In this document: piece after piece, positions 25,704 to 35,243 of the stretch | Position numbering within the stretch: position 1 is the first letter of the stretch | Layout of the letters: each line of letters opens with the position of its first letter | The notes under the pieces: generated by a model | Database searches by the model: none | What the model saw: only the letters and a program-made list of their open reading frames with translations | What the model was told of the DNA's origin: nothing | From: Hyphomicrobiales bacterium | GTDB taxonomy: Bacteria; Pseudomonadota; Alphaproteobacteria; Rhizobiales; NORP267 | Direction: 5' to 3' | Length of the DNA stretch: 45,703 bases | Assembly: GCA_021775855.1 (NCBI GenBank) | Contig: JAJFGZ010000068.1 | Span: 1 to 45,703 of the forward strand | Program-made: the position numbers and the translations under genes

Positions 25704-27202
25704 CACCAGCCAAGGCCTACGCGGAACTGGAAGCGCAGGAACGCCGCGCATCGGCGATTTCAGGCGCCTTGTCTATTCTCCATTGGGATAAAGCGGTGAT
25801 CATGCCGTCCGGCGGGGCAGAAGCGCGGGTGGCCCAGATGGCCGAACTGAGCCTGATTCTGCACGGCATCCGCACAGACCCCAGCCGTGGTGATCTGATC
25901 TCTGAGGCCGGGGAGGGCGCAGACGAATTGGATGACTGGCAGCGGGCTAATCTCGGTGAGATCAAACGGGGATTCCGTCGGGCTACCGCTCTGAATACGG
26001 ATCTTGTAGAGGCGCTCACAAATTGCACCTCAAAGGTCGAAATGGCGTGGCGGGTGGCGCGTGAAGCGGACGATTTTGCTGACATCGCCAAACCCTTCCA
26101 GGAACTGGTCGGGTTGGTGCGGGAAGAAGCTGCATGTCTCGGTGGGGCACTTGGGCTTGACCCTTATGATGCCCTGCTCGACGGGTTTGAACCTGGTCTC
26201 GGGACCGAGACAATCGAAGCCCTGTTTTCCGGGCTCAAAGATGCTCTACCCGGACTTCTCGATGATGTGATCGAGGCACAGGCCGCAGAGCCGCAACCGC
26301 CCGAAATCAAGGGGCCATTTCCAGTACCCGCCCAGCGTGCGTTGAGCCGCAGGATCATGACCGATCTCGGGTTCGATTTTGATCGCGGCCGGCTCGACGA
26401 AAGTCATCACCCTTTTACCGGCGGTATTCCCGATGATAGCCGGATCACGACCCGGTACCATGAAGAAGATTTTTTCCAGGCACTGATGGGCACGATCCAT
26501 GAAACCGGGCATTCCATGTACGAATCCGGACTGCCTGAAAAATGGCACGCTCAACCGGTCGGGCAGGCGCGGGGCATGGTCATGCACGAAAGCCAATCGC
26601 TGCTGTTTGAAATGCAAGCCGGACGCAGTCCGGAATTTATCGGGTATTTGAGCCAGGCCGTTCGTGCGGCCTTTGATCGCAACGGCCCGGAATGGCGCGG
26701 GGAGGGATTTGTCCGCACGTACCACAAGGTGGAGCGCGGCCTGATCCGGGTTTATGCCGACGAGGTCAGCTATCCCTTGCACGTTATGTTGCGGTTCGAT
26801 CTCGAGCGCGCTTTGCTGTCCGGAGATCTCAGTGTGGCCGAACTGACGGGAGCCTGGAATGATAAGATGGAAAACCTGCTTGGGATCAGGCCCGAAACCG
26901 ATCGTGACGGATGCCTCCAGGATATCCACTGGTATTCCGGTGCGTTTGGATATTTCCCGACCTACACGCTCGGTGCGTTCGCGGCGGCACAGATATTTGC
27001 CGCCGCCCGGGCCGCGATCCCGAACCTTGAGGACGATCTATCGCAGGGCTCGTTCACCCGTTTGCTGGCATGGTTGCGGACCAACATCCATGGTAAGGCG
27101 AGCCGCTATTCGACTGATGAAATTCTACGCGGGGTTACGGGGCAACCGCTGGATTCAAGCGCGTTTATGGATCACCTGAAACACCGCTATTTGAATTCAT
27201 GA
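25700..27202 (+). CDS. Carboxypeptidase M32
   Basis: A 500-residue thermostable carboxypeptidase 1-type (M32) metalloprotease that removes C-terminal residues from peptides in the cytosol. The zinc motif is HETGH (267-271, in GTIHETGHSMYE), followed by the HESQSLLFEMQAG segment carrying the third ligand. The N-terminal LSILHWDKAVIMP and C-terminal IHWYSGAFGYFPTYTLGA segments are diagnostic. It overlaps SURF1 by four bases (ATGA), so it is cotranscribed with the cox genes although it has no obvious oxidase role. Confidence 0.95.
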   Translation: MTPAKAYAELEAQERRASAISGALSILHWDKAVIMPSGGAEARVAQMAELSLILHGIRTDPSRGDLISEAGEGADELDDWQRANLGEIKRGFRRATALNTDLVEALTNCTSKVEMAWRVAREADDFADIAKPFQELVGLVREEAACLGGALGLDPYDALLDGFEPGLGTETIEALFSGLKDALPGLLDDVIEAQAAEPQPPEIKGPFPVPAQRALSRRIMTDLGFDFDRGRLDESHHPFTGGIPDDSRITTRYHEEDFFQALMGTIHETGHSMYESGLPEKWHAQPVGQARGMVMHESQSLLFEMQAGRSPEFIGYLSQAVRAAFDRNGPEWRGEGFVRTYHKVERGLIRVYADEVSYPLHVMLRFDLERALLSGDLSVAELTGAWNDKMENLLGIRPETDRDGCLQDIHWYSGAFGYFPTYTLGAFAAAQIFAAARAAIPNLEDDLSQGSFTRLLAWLRTNIHGKASRYSTDEILRGVTGQPLDSSAFMDHLKHRYLNS

Positions 27203-27284
27203 TAAAACCGTTGCAGTAAGATCCGCGTCACCGTAATTTGCCGCGCCTGTATCAGCGGGCGTTCGATCGGGTCAGGAGAATCCA

Positions 27285-28712
27285 TTGCGCTATATCAGCA
27301 CGCGCGGCGAGGCACCTGAACTATCCTTTGGCGAGGCAGCCCTGAGCGGGCTGGCGCGCGATGGCGGGCTTTATGTGCCCACTTCCTGGCCGAAACTGGA
27401 CGCGGCGGATTTGGCGCGTTTCGAAGGTCTCTCATATGTAGATCTGGCCTGTGCGGTGTTGCAGCCCTTCATGGCAGGCTCGGTCAGCGACAGTGAACTG
27501 CACGATTTCGCCGCCCAGGCCTATGCGACCTTTTCAACGCCTGACGTCGCGCCGCTGGTCCAGATTGGTGACAATGACTGGCTGATGGAACTCTTCCACG
27601 GGCCCACCCTTGCCTTCAAGGATGTGGCCATGCAGTTCCTGTCCCATCTGATTGATCACCTGCTCACCAGGCGCGGTGGGCGGATCACGATTATCGGTGC
27701 CACATCCGGCGATACCGGTGCGGCCGCCGTGCAGGCGTTCAGCGGGCGCGACACAGCCGAAATTTTCATGCTCCATCCAAACGGACGGGTCAGCCCCGTG
27801 CAGCGTCGGCAAATGACCACGGTGCTCGAGAATAACGTCCACAATATCGCGATTGAGGGCACGTTCGACGATTGCCAGGGGATCGTCAAAGCGCTATTCC
27901 AGGACCTGAAATTCCGCGACGAGCTGGCGCTGTCGGGTGTCAATTCGATCAACTGGGCGAGGGTCGTTGTTCAGTCGGTCTATTATTTCAAAGCCGCTGC
28001 TGCGCTGCGCAATCAGGACAGGAAAATTGCCTTCTCGGTGCCGACCGGCAATTTCGGCGATATATACGCAGGCTATATCGCGTCCCGCTTGGGTCTCGAT
28101 ATAGAGCGCCTGCTGATTGCGACCAACGTCAACGATATTCTTGTGCGGACTTTGGAAACCGGGTGCTATGAGTTGCACGACGTTGTCGCGACCCACAGCC
28201 CAAGCATGGATATCCAGATTGCCTCCAATTTCGAGCGTCTCCTGTTCGATATTTTTAATCGCGATCCGGCGCGTATCCGGGGAATTATGGAATCACTCTC
28301 CAATGACAGGAATTTTTCACTGGACAATGCCTCGTTGGAAAAAATCCGCGCCCGGTTTTCCGGCTTCCGATCCAGTGAAGCGGAAACCATTGCCATGATC
28401 CAGTCACTCCATGGGCGTAACAATTATCTAGCCGATCCGCACACCGCCGTTGGCCTGGTTGCGGCAGAAAAAGCGCGTGCGAGTGGCGTGATTGATGAGG
28501 ATACGGCGATTGTCACGCTCGCGACCGCGCACCCAGCAAAATTCCCCGATGCCATGATCGCGGCAATCGGGATCAAACCGGAGTTGCCAGACCATATGCA
28601 GGATATCTACGAGCGCGAGGAGCGCTACACTGTGTTACCAAACGACGCGGCGGCGGTCGCCCAATTCATCCGCGAGCGCGCGGCAATTTTAGGGAAAGGG
28701 GCCTCCGTATGA
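27285..28712 (+). CDS. thrC: Threonine synthase
   Basis: ThrC is a PLP enzyme that converts O-phosphohomoserine to threonine. The 475-residue length and the N-terminal MRYISTRGEAPELSFGEA region mark the long (yeast/alphaproteobacterial) type. PLP binds K112 in HGPTLAFKDVAMQ, with the phosphate-binding loop at GATSGDTGAAAVQ. The start is TTG 27285, forced by the conserved MRYISTRG N-terminus and supported by CAGGAG upstream. The stop overlaps the M16 peptidase ATG (ATGA). An 82-bp gap separates it from the M32 gene. Confidence 0.96.
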   Translation: MRYISTRGEAPELSFGEAALSGLARDGGLYVPTSWPKLDAADLARFEGLSYVDLACAVLQPFMAGSVSDSELHDFAAQAYATFSTPDVAPLVQIGDNDWLMELFHGPTLAFKDVAMQFLSHLIDHLLTRRGGRITIIGATSGDTGAAAVQAFSGRDTAEIFMLHPNGRVSPVQRRQMTTVLENNVHNIAIEGTFDDCQGIVKALFQDLKFRDELALSGVNSINWARVVVQSVYYFKAAAALRNQDRKIAFSVPTGNFGDIYAGYIASRLGLDIERLLIATNVNDILVRTLETGCYELHDVVATHSPSMDIQIASNFERLLFDIFNRDPARIRGIMESLSNDRNFSLDNASLEKIRARFSGFRSSEAETIAMIQSLHGRNNYLADPHTAVGLVAAEKARASGVIDEDTAIVTLATAHPAKFPDAMIAAIGIKPELPDHMQDIYEREERYTVLPNDAAAVAQFIRERAAILGKGASV

Positions 28713-29977
28713 GCGTCGAGGTCACCACCCTGAAGAACGGCATCCGGGTCGTCACCCACGAAATGCCGCATCTGGAAACTGCTTCGCTCGGGGTCTGGGT
28801 CAAGGCCGGATCGCGCCACGAGCGCAGCAACCAGCACGGCATCTCCCATATGCTGGAACATATGGCGTTCAAAGGGACAAACAACCGCTCAGCCCGGGAC
28901 ATCGCGTTCGAGGTCGAAGCCGTGGGCGGTGATATCAACGCCGCCACGAGTTTCGAGACCACGGCCTATTCCGTCCGTATGATGAAAAACGATATCCCGC
29001 TCGGCATGGATATCCTGGGCGATATCCTCTCGAACCCGCGTTTTGACGAAGCCGAACTGGCCCGCGAGCAGGGTGTTGTTATCCAGGAAATCGGCGCCGC
29101 CAGGGATACCCCGGACGATCTGGTTTTTGACCTGTTTCAGGAAACTGCTTTCCCCGACCAACCCCTTGGCCGCCCCATTCTGGGGACCCCGGAAACCGTG
29201 CGGTCGTTCGGCTCAGGTCATCTGAACGACTATCTGGGCGAACATTATCGCGGCCAGTCGATTGTCATCTCGGCGGCGGGCGCCGTATCTCACGCAGACC
29301 TGGTCGAATTGGCGAACAGGCATTTCGAAAAAATCACCTCTTCAAGCGGCCTTTCAGGTGACAATAGTGCGGCTGAATACAAGGGCGGCGAGTCGCTCCT
29401 CGAGCGCGATCTGGAACAGACTCACATCGTGCTCGGCTTCGAAGGTTTGCCGTATCACGGCGAAGATTTTTACGCCGCTCAGGTCTATTCCGGAATTCTC
29501 GGCGGCGGCATGTCGTCCAGATTATTCCAGGAAGTGCGCGAGAATCGGGGGCTCTGCTATTCAGTCTATGCATTCCACTGGGCATTCCAGGATGCCGGAC
29601 TATTCGGCATTTACGCAGCCACTGGAAATGACAAGGTCGCGGAATTGACCCCGGTCCTGTGCGATGAATTGCGGCGCTCCCTTGATGACGTGAATGGGGA
29701 AGAGGTTGCGCGGGTCCGGGCCCAGGTCAAAACCGGGATTGCCATGAGCCTCGAATCGTCCGGCACCCGCGCCGGCCAGATCGCACGCCAGCAAATGCTG
29801 TTCAACCGGACTATCCCGGTCCAGGAAATCGTGGAAAAGATCGACCGGATCGATGAGTATCAGGTCATGGCTGTCGCCCGGAGGCTGCTTGAGGATGGAA
29901 ATTTGACGCTTGCGGCGATTGGAGACTTGTCCGACATTGAAAGCTGCGCCAAAATCAAGGGCCGGCTGGCTGGCTGA
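28709..29977 (+). CDS. M16 family zinc peptidase (mitochondrial-processing-peptidase-like)
   Basis: A 422-residue inverzincin with the HxxEH zinc motif H47-M-L-E50-H51 in GISHMLEHMAFKGT and the conserved C-terminal half (SSRLFQEVRENRGLCYSVYAF). This alphaproteobacterial M16 is the closest bacterial relative of the mitochondrial processing peptidase. Its substrate here is unknown. It is translationally coupled to thrC by ATGA overlap, a conserved pair in the class. The protein lacks a signal peptide, so it is probably cytosolic. Confidence 0.95.
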   Translation: MSVEVTTLKNGIRVVTHEMPHLETASLGVWVKAGSRHERSNQHGISHMLEHMAFKGTNNRSARDIAFEVEAVGGDINAATSFETTAYSVRMMKNDIPLGMDILGDILSNPRFDEAELAREQGVVIQEIGAARDTPDDLVFDLFQETAFPDQPLGRPILGTPETVRSFGSGHLNDYLGEHYRGQSIVISAAGAVSHADLVELANRHFEKITSSSGLSGDNSAAEYKGGESLLERDLEQTHIVLGFEGLPYHGEDFYAAQVYSGILGGGMSSRLFQEVRENRGLCYSVYAFHWAFQDAGLFGIYAATGNDKVAELTPVLCDELRRSLDDVNGEEVARVRAQVKTGIAMSLESSGTRAGQIARQQMLFNRTIPVQEIVEKIDRIDEYQVMAVARRLLEDGNLTLAAIGDLSDIESCAKIKGRLAG

Positions 29978-29994
29978 ATCGCAGGGAAACTAGT

Positions 29995-30582
29995 ATGGCA
30001 TTTTTGCGTTCCATCACGAGCATCGATCCGCCCGCCGGGCTTCACGGCAAGGGGGTTTATCTACGTGCACCACAAATGAGTGATTTCGCCCAATGGGAGC
30101 AGTTGCGCCGCGAAAGCCAGGCATTTCTGACTCCCTGGGAGCCGACCTGGTCGCCCGAAGACCTGACCCGGCATGCGTTTCGCCGGCGGATTCGCAACTA
30201 TACACGTGACATACGACAGGATGAATCCTACCCGTTTTTCGTATTCGATTCTTCTGGCGAACACCTGCTCGGCGGCCTGACGCTTGCGAACGTCCGGCGA
30301 GGGGTGACCCAGTCCTGTTCCCTGGGTTATTGGCTTGGTGTCGATAAGACCGGAAAAGGCCATATGACCGCCGCAATCAACGCCATTATCCCCTTTGTAT
30401 TCAGGTCGTTGCGATTACACCGATTGGAAGCGGCCTGTCTGCCGGTCAATCGCCGATCGATCCGGCTTTTAGAGCGGACCGGTTTCTACCACGAGGGGTT
30501 GGCGCGGCGATATTTGTGCATTAACGGTGTTTGGCAAGATCATCTGCTTTTCGCCCGTCTGGAAGGTGATCCGGACAAATGA
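29995..30582 (+). CDS. GNAT N-acetyltransferase (RimJ/RimL type)
   Basis: A 195-residue GCN5-type acetyltransferase. Visible elements are GVYLRAPQMSDFAQWEQLR at the N-terminus, SLGYWLGVDKTGKGHMTAAI (the acetyl-CoA-binding motif A region) and LHRLEAACLPVNRRSIRLLERTGF (motif B). This is the RimJ/RimL branch that acetylates protein N-termini or small amines. The specific substrate is unknown. It follows the M16 gene by 17 bp and is probably in its operon. Confidence 0.9.
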   Translation: MAFLRSITSIDPPAGLHGKGVYLRAPQMSDFAQWEQLRRESQAFLTPWEPTWSPEDLTRHAFRRRIRNYTRDIRQDESYPFFVFDSSGEHLLGGLTLANVRRGVTQSCSLGYWLGVDKTGKGHMTAAINAIIPFVFRSLRLHRLEAACLPVNRRSIRLLERTGFYHEGLARRYLCINGVWQDHLLFARLEGDPDK

Positions 30583-30673
30583 TTGAGGTATGTTGGACCC
30601 TCTCCCGTGAAGAAGTGCGGACATCTGGCTCCTGGAGCTAGATTTTTTGTTTTTGAGGGTGGCTGTCACGTCT

Positions 30674-33553
30674 ATGCGATCTATTTTTGTTGCAGGAATT
30701 GCGCTGCTGGCACTGCTCTTGGCGGGCATTGCCCCCTTGCGCGCGCTCGAAGGTATTCCTGTGTCGCCCGAAATCCCTGCGATCGACCTCACCAATCTGG
30801 TCGAACTGAGGGAATCTGCTGGCGACCGGATCCAGGTCTCGACCGCACCCGGGAACGACGGGCTGGTCCGGCGGATCGAGGTTCAGTCAACCGAGCGGGG
30901 CCAATCCACCTATTGGGCGGTGTTTGGGTTAACAAACAATTCCACCGAGCAGATCGACCGGCTGTTGGTGGCCGATCATCACCGCCTAGCCAGTTCAGGT
31001 ATTGTTTGGCCGGATCTTGGCGCATCCCGGATTGCGGCGATCACACCATCCGAAGGTTTCCGCCCCGACCGCCAGCCAAGCCAGACCGCCGATGTGTTCC
31101 AGATCACAATCGACCCGGGGGCGACAGTGACTTTTGTCGCCGAACTACGCGGACCGACCCTTCCCCTGCTGACCCTTTGGGAGGCGGATGCCTACAAAGA
31201 CAAAATCAGAAGCATCACCCTGTTCCAGGGCATCGTGATTGGCATCAGCGGGATGCTGGCAATGTTCCTGACCATTGTGTTCGTGGTTCGCGGTACATTG
31301 ATGTTTCCGGCCGCCGCCGCATTTGCCTGGGCGGTGCTTGCCTATGTCAGTATCGATTTCGGATTCTGGCAGAGGGTGTTCAGCATCCAGGTCGAAGGTG
31401 ATCAGGCATACAGGGCAGCGTCGGAAGCCATGCTTGCCGCAACTTTGCTGCTGTTTCTGTTTGGTTATCTCAATTTGAACCGTCGCCATGTAAGCCTCTC
31501 GCATTCGGTTGCTCTGTCGACTTTACTGATGATCGGGTTGGCGGTTTTCTCGACCTACCAAGCACCAGTTGCCGCCGGATTAGCGCGGATTTCGCTGGCT
31601 GCGATTGGCATCCTTGGCTTCGGATTGATCCTGTATTGGTCGTTCCGCAAATTTGATCGGGCTATCATGTTGATCCCGACCTGGATGCTGTTACTGGTCT
31701 GGCTGTTTGGCGCTGGCGTGACAGTTACCGGGCAATTGTCGGGTGACTTTGTTCCCCCGGCTTTGGCCGGCGGGCTGGTCCTGATCGTTCTGGTGATCGC
31801 CTTTACTGTGCTCCAGCACGCATTTTCCGGGGGTGTGGCGCTGCGCACCAAGGAAACCGATTCCGGACGCCGGGCGCTGGCCATGATCGGAGCCGGCGAC
31901 GCGATCTGGGAATGGCGCGTCGACCGCGACACGATTTACGCGGGCAACGAGGCCGAGCGCCTTTTATCCCTGCAAAAAGGTGCGTTGAATGGTTCGAGAC
32001 AATCCTGGATCGACAGGGTTCATCCTAACGATCGGGAACGTTTCCGGACCGCGCTCAACGGCGCGATCGAGCAGCATGGCGGGCGGATCGATCAGGATAT
32101 CCGGATGCGCCGGGAAGACGGCCACTATGCCTGGTTCGGCATCCGCGCCCGACCGGTTCTCGGTGCCGATGATGAAATCCTCAGGTGCATCGGCACGGTC
32201 ACGGATATCAACGAAGAACGTACAGCCCGCGAGCGCCTTCTGCACGATGCAGTCCACGACAATCTGACTGGCCTGCCCAACAGGGAATTGTTTCTCGATC
32301 GGCTCAATTCCGCCATGCTGCGAGTCGGCAGCGAACGCGGCGCGCCGCCAAACCTGTTCCTGATCGATATCGACCGGTTTCGAAACGTGAACGAAAGCAT
32401 CGGGCACGCGGCAGGCGACAATGTGCTGTTGACGATCGCCCGCAGGTTCGGACGTAACCTGCGCCCGCAAGATACGTTGGCGAGGCTATCTGGTGACCAG
32501 TTTGGCCTGATCCTTGTCTCCGAGCGGGACGCCAAGCGGGTCGCCGCATTTGCCGAATTGTTGCGTCGTGCCATGCAGGCACCGATCACCTACGCCAACC
32601 GCGAGATTATTCTCACTGCCAGCATTGGTATAGCGCTTTACGAACCGCGCCATGCGAGACCCCAAGATATGCTGAAAGAGGCGGAGACCGCCCTGCAGCA
32701 TGCCAAGAGGCGGGGGCCGGATACGATTGAGGCCTTCAAGCCCGGCATGGTGTCTGATCGTGAAGACAGGCTCCGGCTGGAGGGCGATTTACGCAAGGCA
32801 ATCGAGGGCAACCAGATCAAGATCCTGTACCAGCCGATCATCCGCCTGGTGGATTTCGAAGTTGCCGGATTCGAGGCGCTGGCGCGCTGGCAGCATCCGC
32901 GGCTCGGATTACTGCAGCCCGATGACTTTATCCCGATCGCGGAAGAAGCCGATTTGATTGCCGAACTTGGCCTGTTTGTGCTCGAACAGACGGCAAATCA
33001 GTTGCGGAAATGGCAGCAGAAGGAAGCTAATAAGCGGAACCTCTTCGCAAGCGTCAATATCTCCTCGCGCCAGATCGTGCGCCAGGGGCTCCTCAACGAT
33101 ATCAAGTCGGTACTCGCCCGGAGCAAGGTCGAACCCGGCACCCTGAAGCTGGAAGTCACCGAATCCATGGTGATGCAAAACCCCGAATACGCAGCCCATG
33201 TGCTGGCGGCGGTGCGCGATCTAGGCGCCGGGCTTTCGCTGGACGATTTCGGGACCGGCTATTCTTCGCTCTCCTATCTGGAGCGCTTCCCGTTCGATAC
33301 CGTGAAGATTGACAAGTCCTTTGTACAGGTCAATGGCAGTGGCAGCCGGCCGGTTCTGCTCCGCTCCATCGTCGCCATGGCCCACGATCTGGGCATGGAG
33401 GTCGTTGCCGAGGGCGCTGAATCTGACGAGGATGTCCACGACCTTTTCGAGATCGGGTGCCAATACGCGCAAGGGTATTTTTTCGGCGCGCCGATGACGG
33501 CTGAGAAGGCAACCGAAATGTTGATAGAACACGAACCCAGCCTGGTTCATTAG
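30674..33553 (+). CDS. 7TM-PAS-GGDEF-EAL cyclic di-GMP phosphodiesterase/sensor
   Basis: A 959-residue c-di-GMP signalling protein. In order: a signal/anchor (about 1-25), a periplasmic region (25-178), about seven helices (180-385), a PAS/PAC domain (about 400-515), GGDEF (about 525-690) and EAL (about 695-950). The GGDEF motif is degenerate (SGDQF, 606-610), so cyclase activity is unlikely, while the inhibitory RxxD I-site (RPQD, 597-600) is kept. The EAL side is complete: EAL 734-736, NISS, EVTES, DDFGTGYSS (857-) and AEGAES. It is therefore predicted to hydrolyse c-di-GMP, controlled by a membrane signal. ATG 30674 is the start; an in-frame TTG at 30647 would add nine residues. Confidence 0.92.
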   Translation: MRSIFVAGIALLALLLAGIAPLRALEGIPVSPEIPAIDLTNLVELRESAGDRIQVSTAPGNDGLVRRIEVQSTERGQSTYWAVFGLTNNSTEQIDRLLVADHHRLASSGIVWPDLGASRIAAITPSEGFRPDRQPSQTADVFQITIDPGATVTFVAELRGPTLPLLTLWEADAYKDKIRSITLFQGIVIGISGMLAMFLTIVFVVRGTLMFPAAAAFAWAVLAYVSIDFGFWQRVFSIQVEGDQAYRAASEAMLAATLLLFLFGYLNLNRRHVSLSHSVALSTLLMIGLAVFSTYQAPVAAGLARISLAAIGILGFGLILYWSFRKFDRAIMLIPTWMLLLVWLFGAGVTVTGQLSGDFVPPALAGGLVLIVLVIAFTVLQHAFSGGVALRTKETDSGRRALAMIGAGDAIWEWRVDRDTIYAGNEAERLLSLQKGALNGSRQSWIDRVHPNDRERFRTALNGAIEQHGGRIDQDIRMRREDGHYAWFGIRARPVLGADDEILRCIGTVTDINEERTARERLLHDAVHDNLTGLPNRELFLDRLNSAMLRVGSERGAPPNLFLIDIDRFRNVNESIGHAAGDNVLLTIARRFGRNLRPQDTLARLSGDQFGLILVSERDAKRVAAFAELLRRAMQAPITYANREIILTASIGIALYEPRHARPQDMLKEAETALQHAKRRGPDTIEAFKPGMVSDREDRLRLEGDLRKAIEGNQIKILYQPIIRLVDFEVAGFEALARWQHPRLGLLQPDDFIPIAEEADLIAELGLFVLEQTANQLRKWQQKEANKRNLFASVNISSRQIVRQGLLNDIKSVLARSKVEPGTLKLEVTESMVMQNPEYAAHVLAAVRDLGAGLSLDDFGTGYSSLSYLERFPFDTVKIDKSFVQVNGSGSRPVLLRSIVAMAHDLGMEVVAEGAESDEDVHDLFEIGCQYAQGYFFGAPMTAEKATEMLIEHEPSLVH

Positions 33554-33570
33554 GCAATTACCAGTTCACA

Positions 33571-34170
33571 CTAGGCGTGGCCCGCTTCACTTGCCAATTG
33601 GCCTGGGTTGACACCAAGTTTTTCCAGCGCCGCGTCGTATTTGGCGTCCAGGTCCCGCCCGAAAATGAGTTCCGGGTCTGCATCGCAATTGAGCCAGCCA
33701 TTGTCCTGGATTTCATCTTCCAACTGCCCGGCAGCCCAGCCAGCATAGCCGAGCGCAAGAACCGACTCGTTCGGTCCCTCGCCACCTGCAATAGCCTTCA
33801 GAATATCAAGGGTAGCCGTCAAACAAATCCCGCGATCGATGGCGAGGGTATTGTCCGCCGCGAAATAGTCTTCGCTGTGCAGCACAAAGCCGCGGCCCGG
33901 CTCGACCGGTCCGCCAATTAGGACCGGCGGGTAATCCTGTCCGGGAACAAGATCTATTCGGCTGGATTCTGGTTGTAAATCCAGCTGATTAAGCAGTTCA
34001 TTAAATTCGATACCAGCGGATGGCCGGTTGATCGCGATACCCATCGCGCCCTCTTGCGAATGGGCGCAGATATAAATCACAGAGCGCTGGAATCTCGGAT
34101 CCTGCATATTGGGCATTGCCAAAAGTACCTGTCCGGAAAGATATTGCGGATCCTGTAGGGTGTCGGTCAT
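33571..34170 (-). CDS. YqgE/AlgH family protein
   Basis: A 199-residue protein of the UPF0301 YqgE/AlgH family, function uncertain. The family pattern is clear: [57 protein letters not shown], and [24 protein letters not shown] 34170 (MTDTLQDP) is preferred over an in-frame start at 34197. It converges on the EAL gene and is divergent from the DsbD-N-like gene; the gap between the divergent starts contains a 16-bp palindrome. Confidence 0.93.
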   Translation of the reverse strand: MTDTLQDPQYLSGQVLLAMPNMQDPRFQRSVIYICAHSQEGAMGIAINRPSAGIEFNELLNQLDLQPESSRIDLVPGQDYPPVLIGGPVEPGRGFVLHSEDYFAADNTLAIDRGICLTATLDILKAIAGGEGPNESVLALGYAGWAAGQLEDEIQDNGWLNCDADPELIFGRDLDAKYDAALEKLGVNPGQLASEAGHA

Positions 34171-34199
34171 GCCCCATCCTTTCAAAGCTGGTGTCATCC

Positions 34200-34215
34200 C
34201 GCAATATTTATTGCG
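34200..34215. promoter_or_regulatory. 16-bp palindrome CGCAATA-TT-TATTGCG between yqgE and the DsbD-N-like gene
   Basis: Exact 7-bp arms (34200-34206 and 34209-34215) with a two-base spacer lie 30 bp upstream of the yqgE start and 81 bp before the other gene. The position and symmetry suggest an operator acting on one or both divergent promoters. The regulator is not identified. Confidence 0.5.
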
Positions 34216-34295
34216 ATAACCATCACACAGGTTTGAATGACGATTTTCACCGATTTTCCCGCTTTCCTGTTATTGAAGGTGGGTCTGAACAAAAA

Positions 34296-35150
34296 ATGGA
34301 AAGCAGTTTGGCTTTGAAAATTCGAGACCAACTTTCGACATTCCTGGTCCTGACCGTATTGGTGTTGTTCCCTGCTCCAGCGAGATCGGAAATCGTGTCC
34401 GACTGGTCTGAGGTACTTGGTGCACGGGCGCGGCTGATCGCGGGCGCCACCACCGATGGAACCCAGGTTGGTATCCAGATTCTTCTTGAAGATGGATGGA
34501 AGACCTATTGGCGAAATCCCGGGGATGGTGGCATTCCACCCGTCTTTGACTGGGCCGGCTCGCAAAATCTCGCCAGCGCAGATGTGCAGTTTCCAACGCC
34601 CCAGAGGTATCAGGATTCGTACGGCACAAGCATGGGGTACAAGCGTAATGTTGTATTTCCGATCTCACTCCAGATTATCGATCCCGCGAGACCGGTGGTC
34701 GTCAGCGTCCGGATGGACTATGCGGTTTGTGAGAAGCTGTGCGTCCCGGCGCAGGCCAATCTTCTGCTGGAAATTCCGGCAAACCTGTCGGTCGGGTATT
34801 CATTGGGGTTGCAACAAGGTCTGGAACAGATTCCCGCAAACCGAGGTGCGGATGATGCCCGCATCGCGTCATTGAAGATCGCGGCTAATGGTGAAGAATC
34901 CTGGTTTGAAGTTACCGCTCTGTATCCGGGCGAACCAGCCGGGATTGACCTTTTTGTTGAGGGCCCGGAGACCTGGTATCTTCCCGCCCCAACCCAAATC
35001 AGCAGAACCATTGAGGGGCAGGATACGCTGGTTGGCTTTCGTGTAGATTTGAACGGCCTGCCCGAGGATGTCCGTCTCGACGGTGCCCGGCTATTATTCA
35101 CGATTGTCGCGGACAACCGATCAGTTGAACAGCAATGGGTCGTCGACTAG
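34296..35150 (+). CDS. Protein-disulfide reductase DsbD N-terminal-domain-like protein
   Basis: A 284-residue secreted protein. A signal peptide (FLVLTVLVLFPAPARS, cleaved near residue 31) is followed by a DsbD-alpha-like domain with DGWKTYWRNPGDGGIPP, GYKRNVVFPI, and the Cys pair in YAVCEKLCVPAQANL. The DsbD membrane and thioredoxin parts are absent, so this is the free-standing form common in alphaproteobacteria, probably acting in periplasmic thiol exchange. ATG 34296 begins the signal peptide; a longer in-frame region back to 34116 overlaps yqgE and is rejected. The next gene encodes a peroxiredoxin. Confidence 0.85.
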   Translation: MESSLALKIRDQLSTFLVLTVLVLFPAPARSEIVSDWSEVLGARARLIAGATTDGTQVGIQILLEDGWKTYWRNPGDGGIPPVFDWAGSQNLASADVQFPTPQRYQDSYGTSMGYKRNVVFPISLQIIDPARPVVVSVRMDYAVCEKLCVPAQANLLLEIPANLSVGYSLGLQQGLEQIPANRGADDARIASLKIAANGEESWFEVTALYPGEPAGIDLFVEGPETWYLPAPTQISRTIEGQDTLVGFRVDLNGLPEDVRLDGARLLFTIVADNRSVEQQWVVD

Positions 35151-35200
35151 GTGGTTCCCAATAATTCAGAAATCCGTATAAGGTTGTAACAGGGGAAGAC

Positions 35201-35230
35201 GCGGGCGGTTTTCGTCCGCTCCATTTTTTT
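35201..35230 (+). terminator. Terminator-like hairpin upstream of the peroxiredoxin gene
   Basis: GCGGGC (35201-35206) pairs with GTCCGC (35214-35219, one G-T wobble) across a GGTTTTC loop, followed after four bases by a run of seven T (35224-35230). It lies after the DsbD-N-like gene but also 13 bp before the peroxiredoxin start, and a possible -10 (TATAAG, 35177-35182) lies upstream. It could end the first transcript or act as an attenuator in the peroxiredoxin leader. Confidence 0.5.
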
Positions 35231-35243
35231 ACAGGAGTATTTC

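Noticed and set aside
34116..34295. N-terminal extension of the DsbD-N-like protein
   Set aside because: The extension overlaps yqgE and would bury the signal peptide, so translation from ATG 34296 is preferred.
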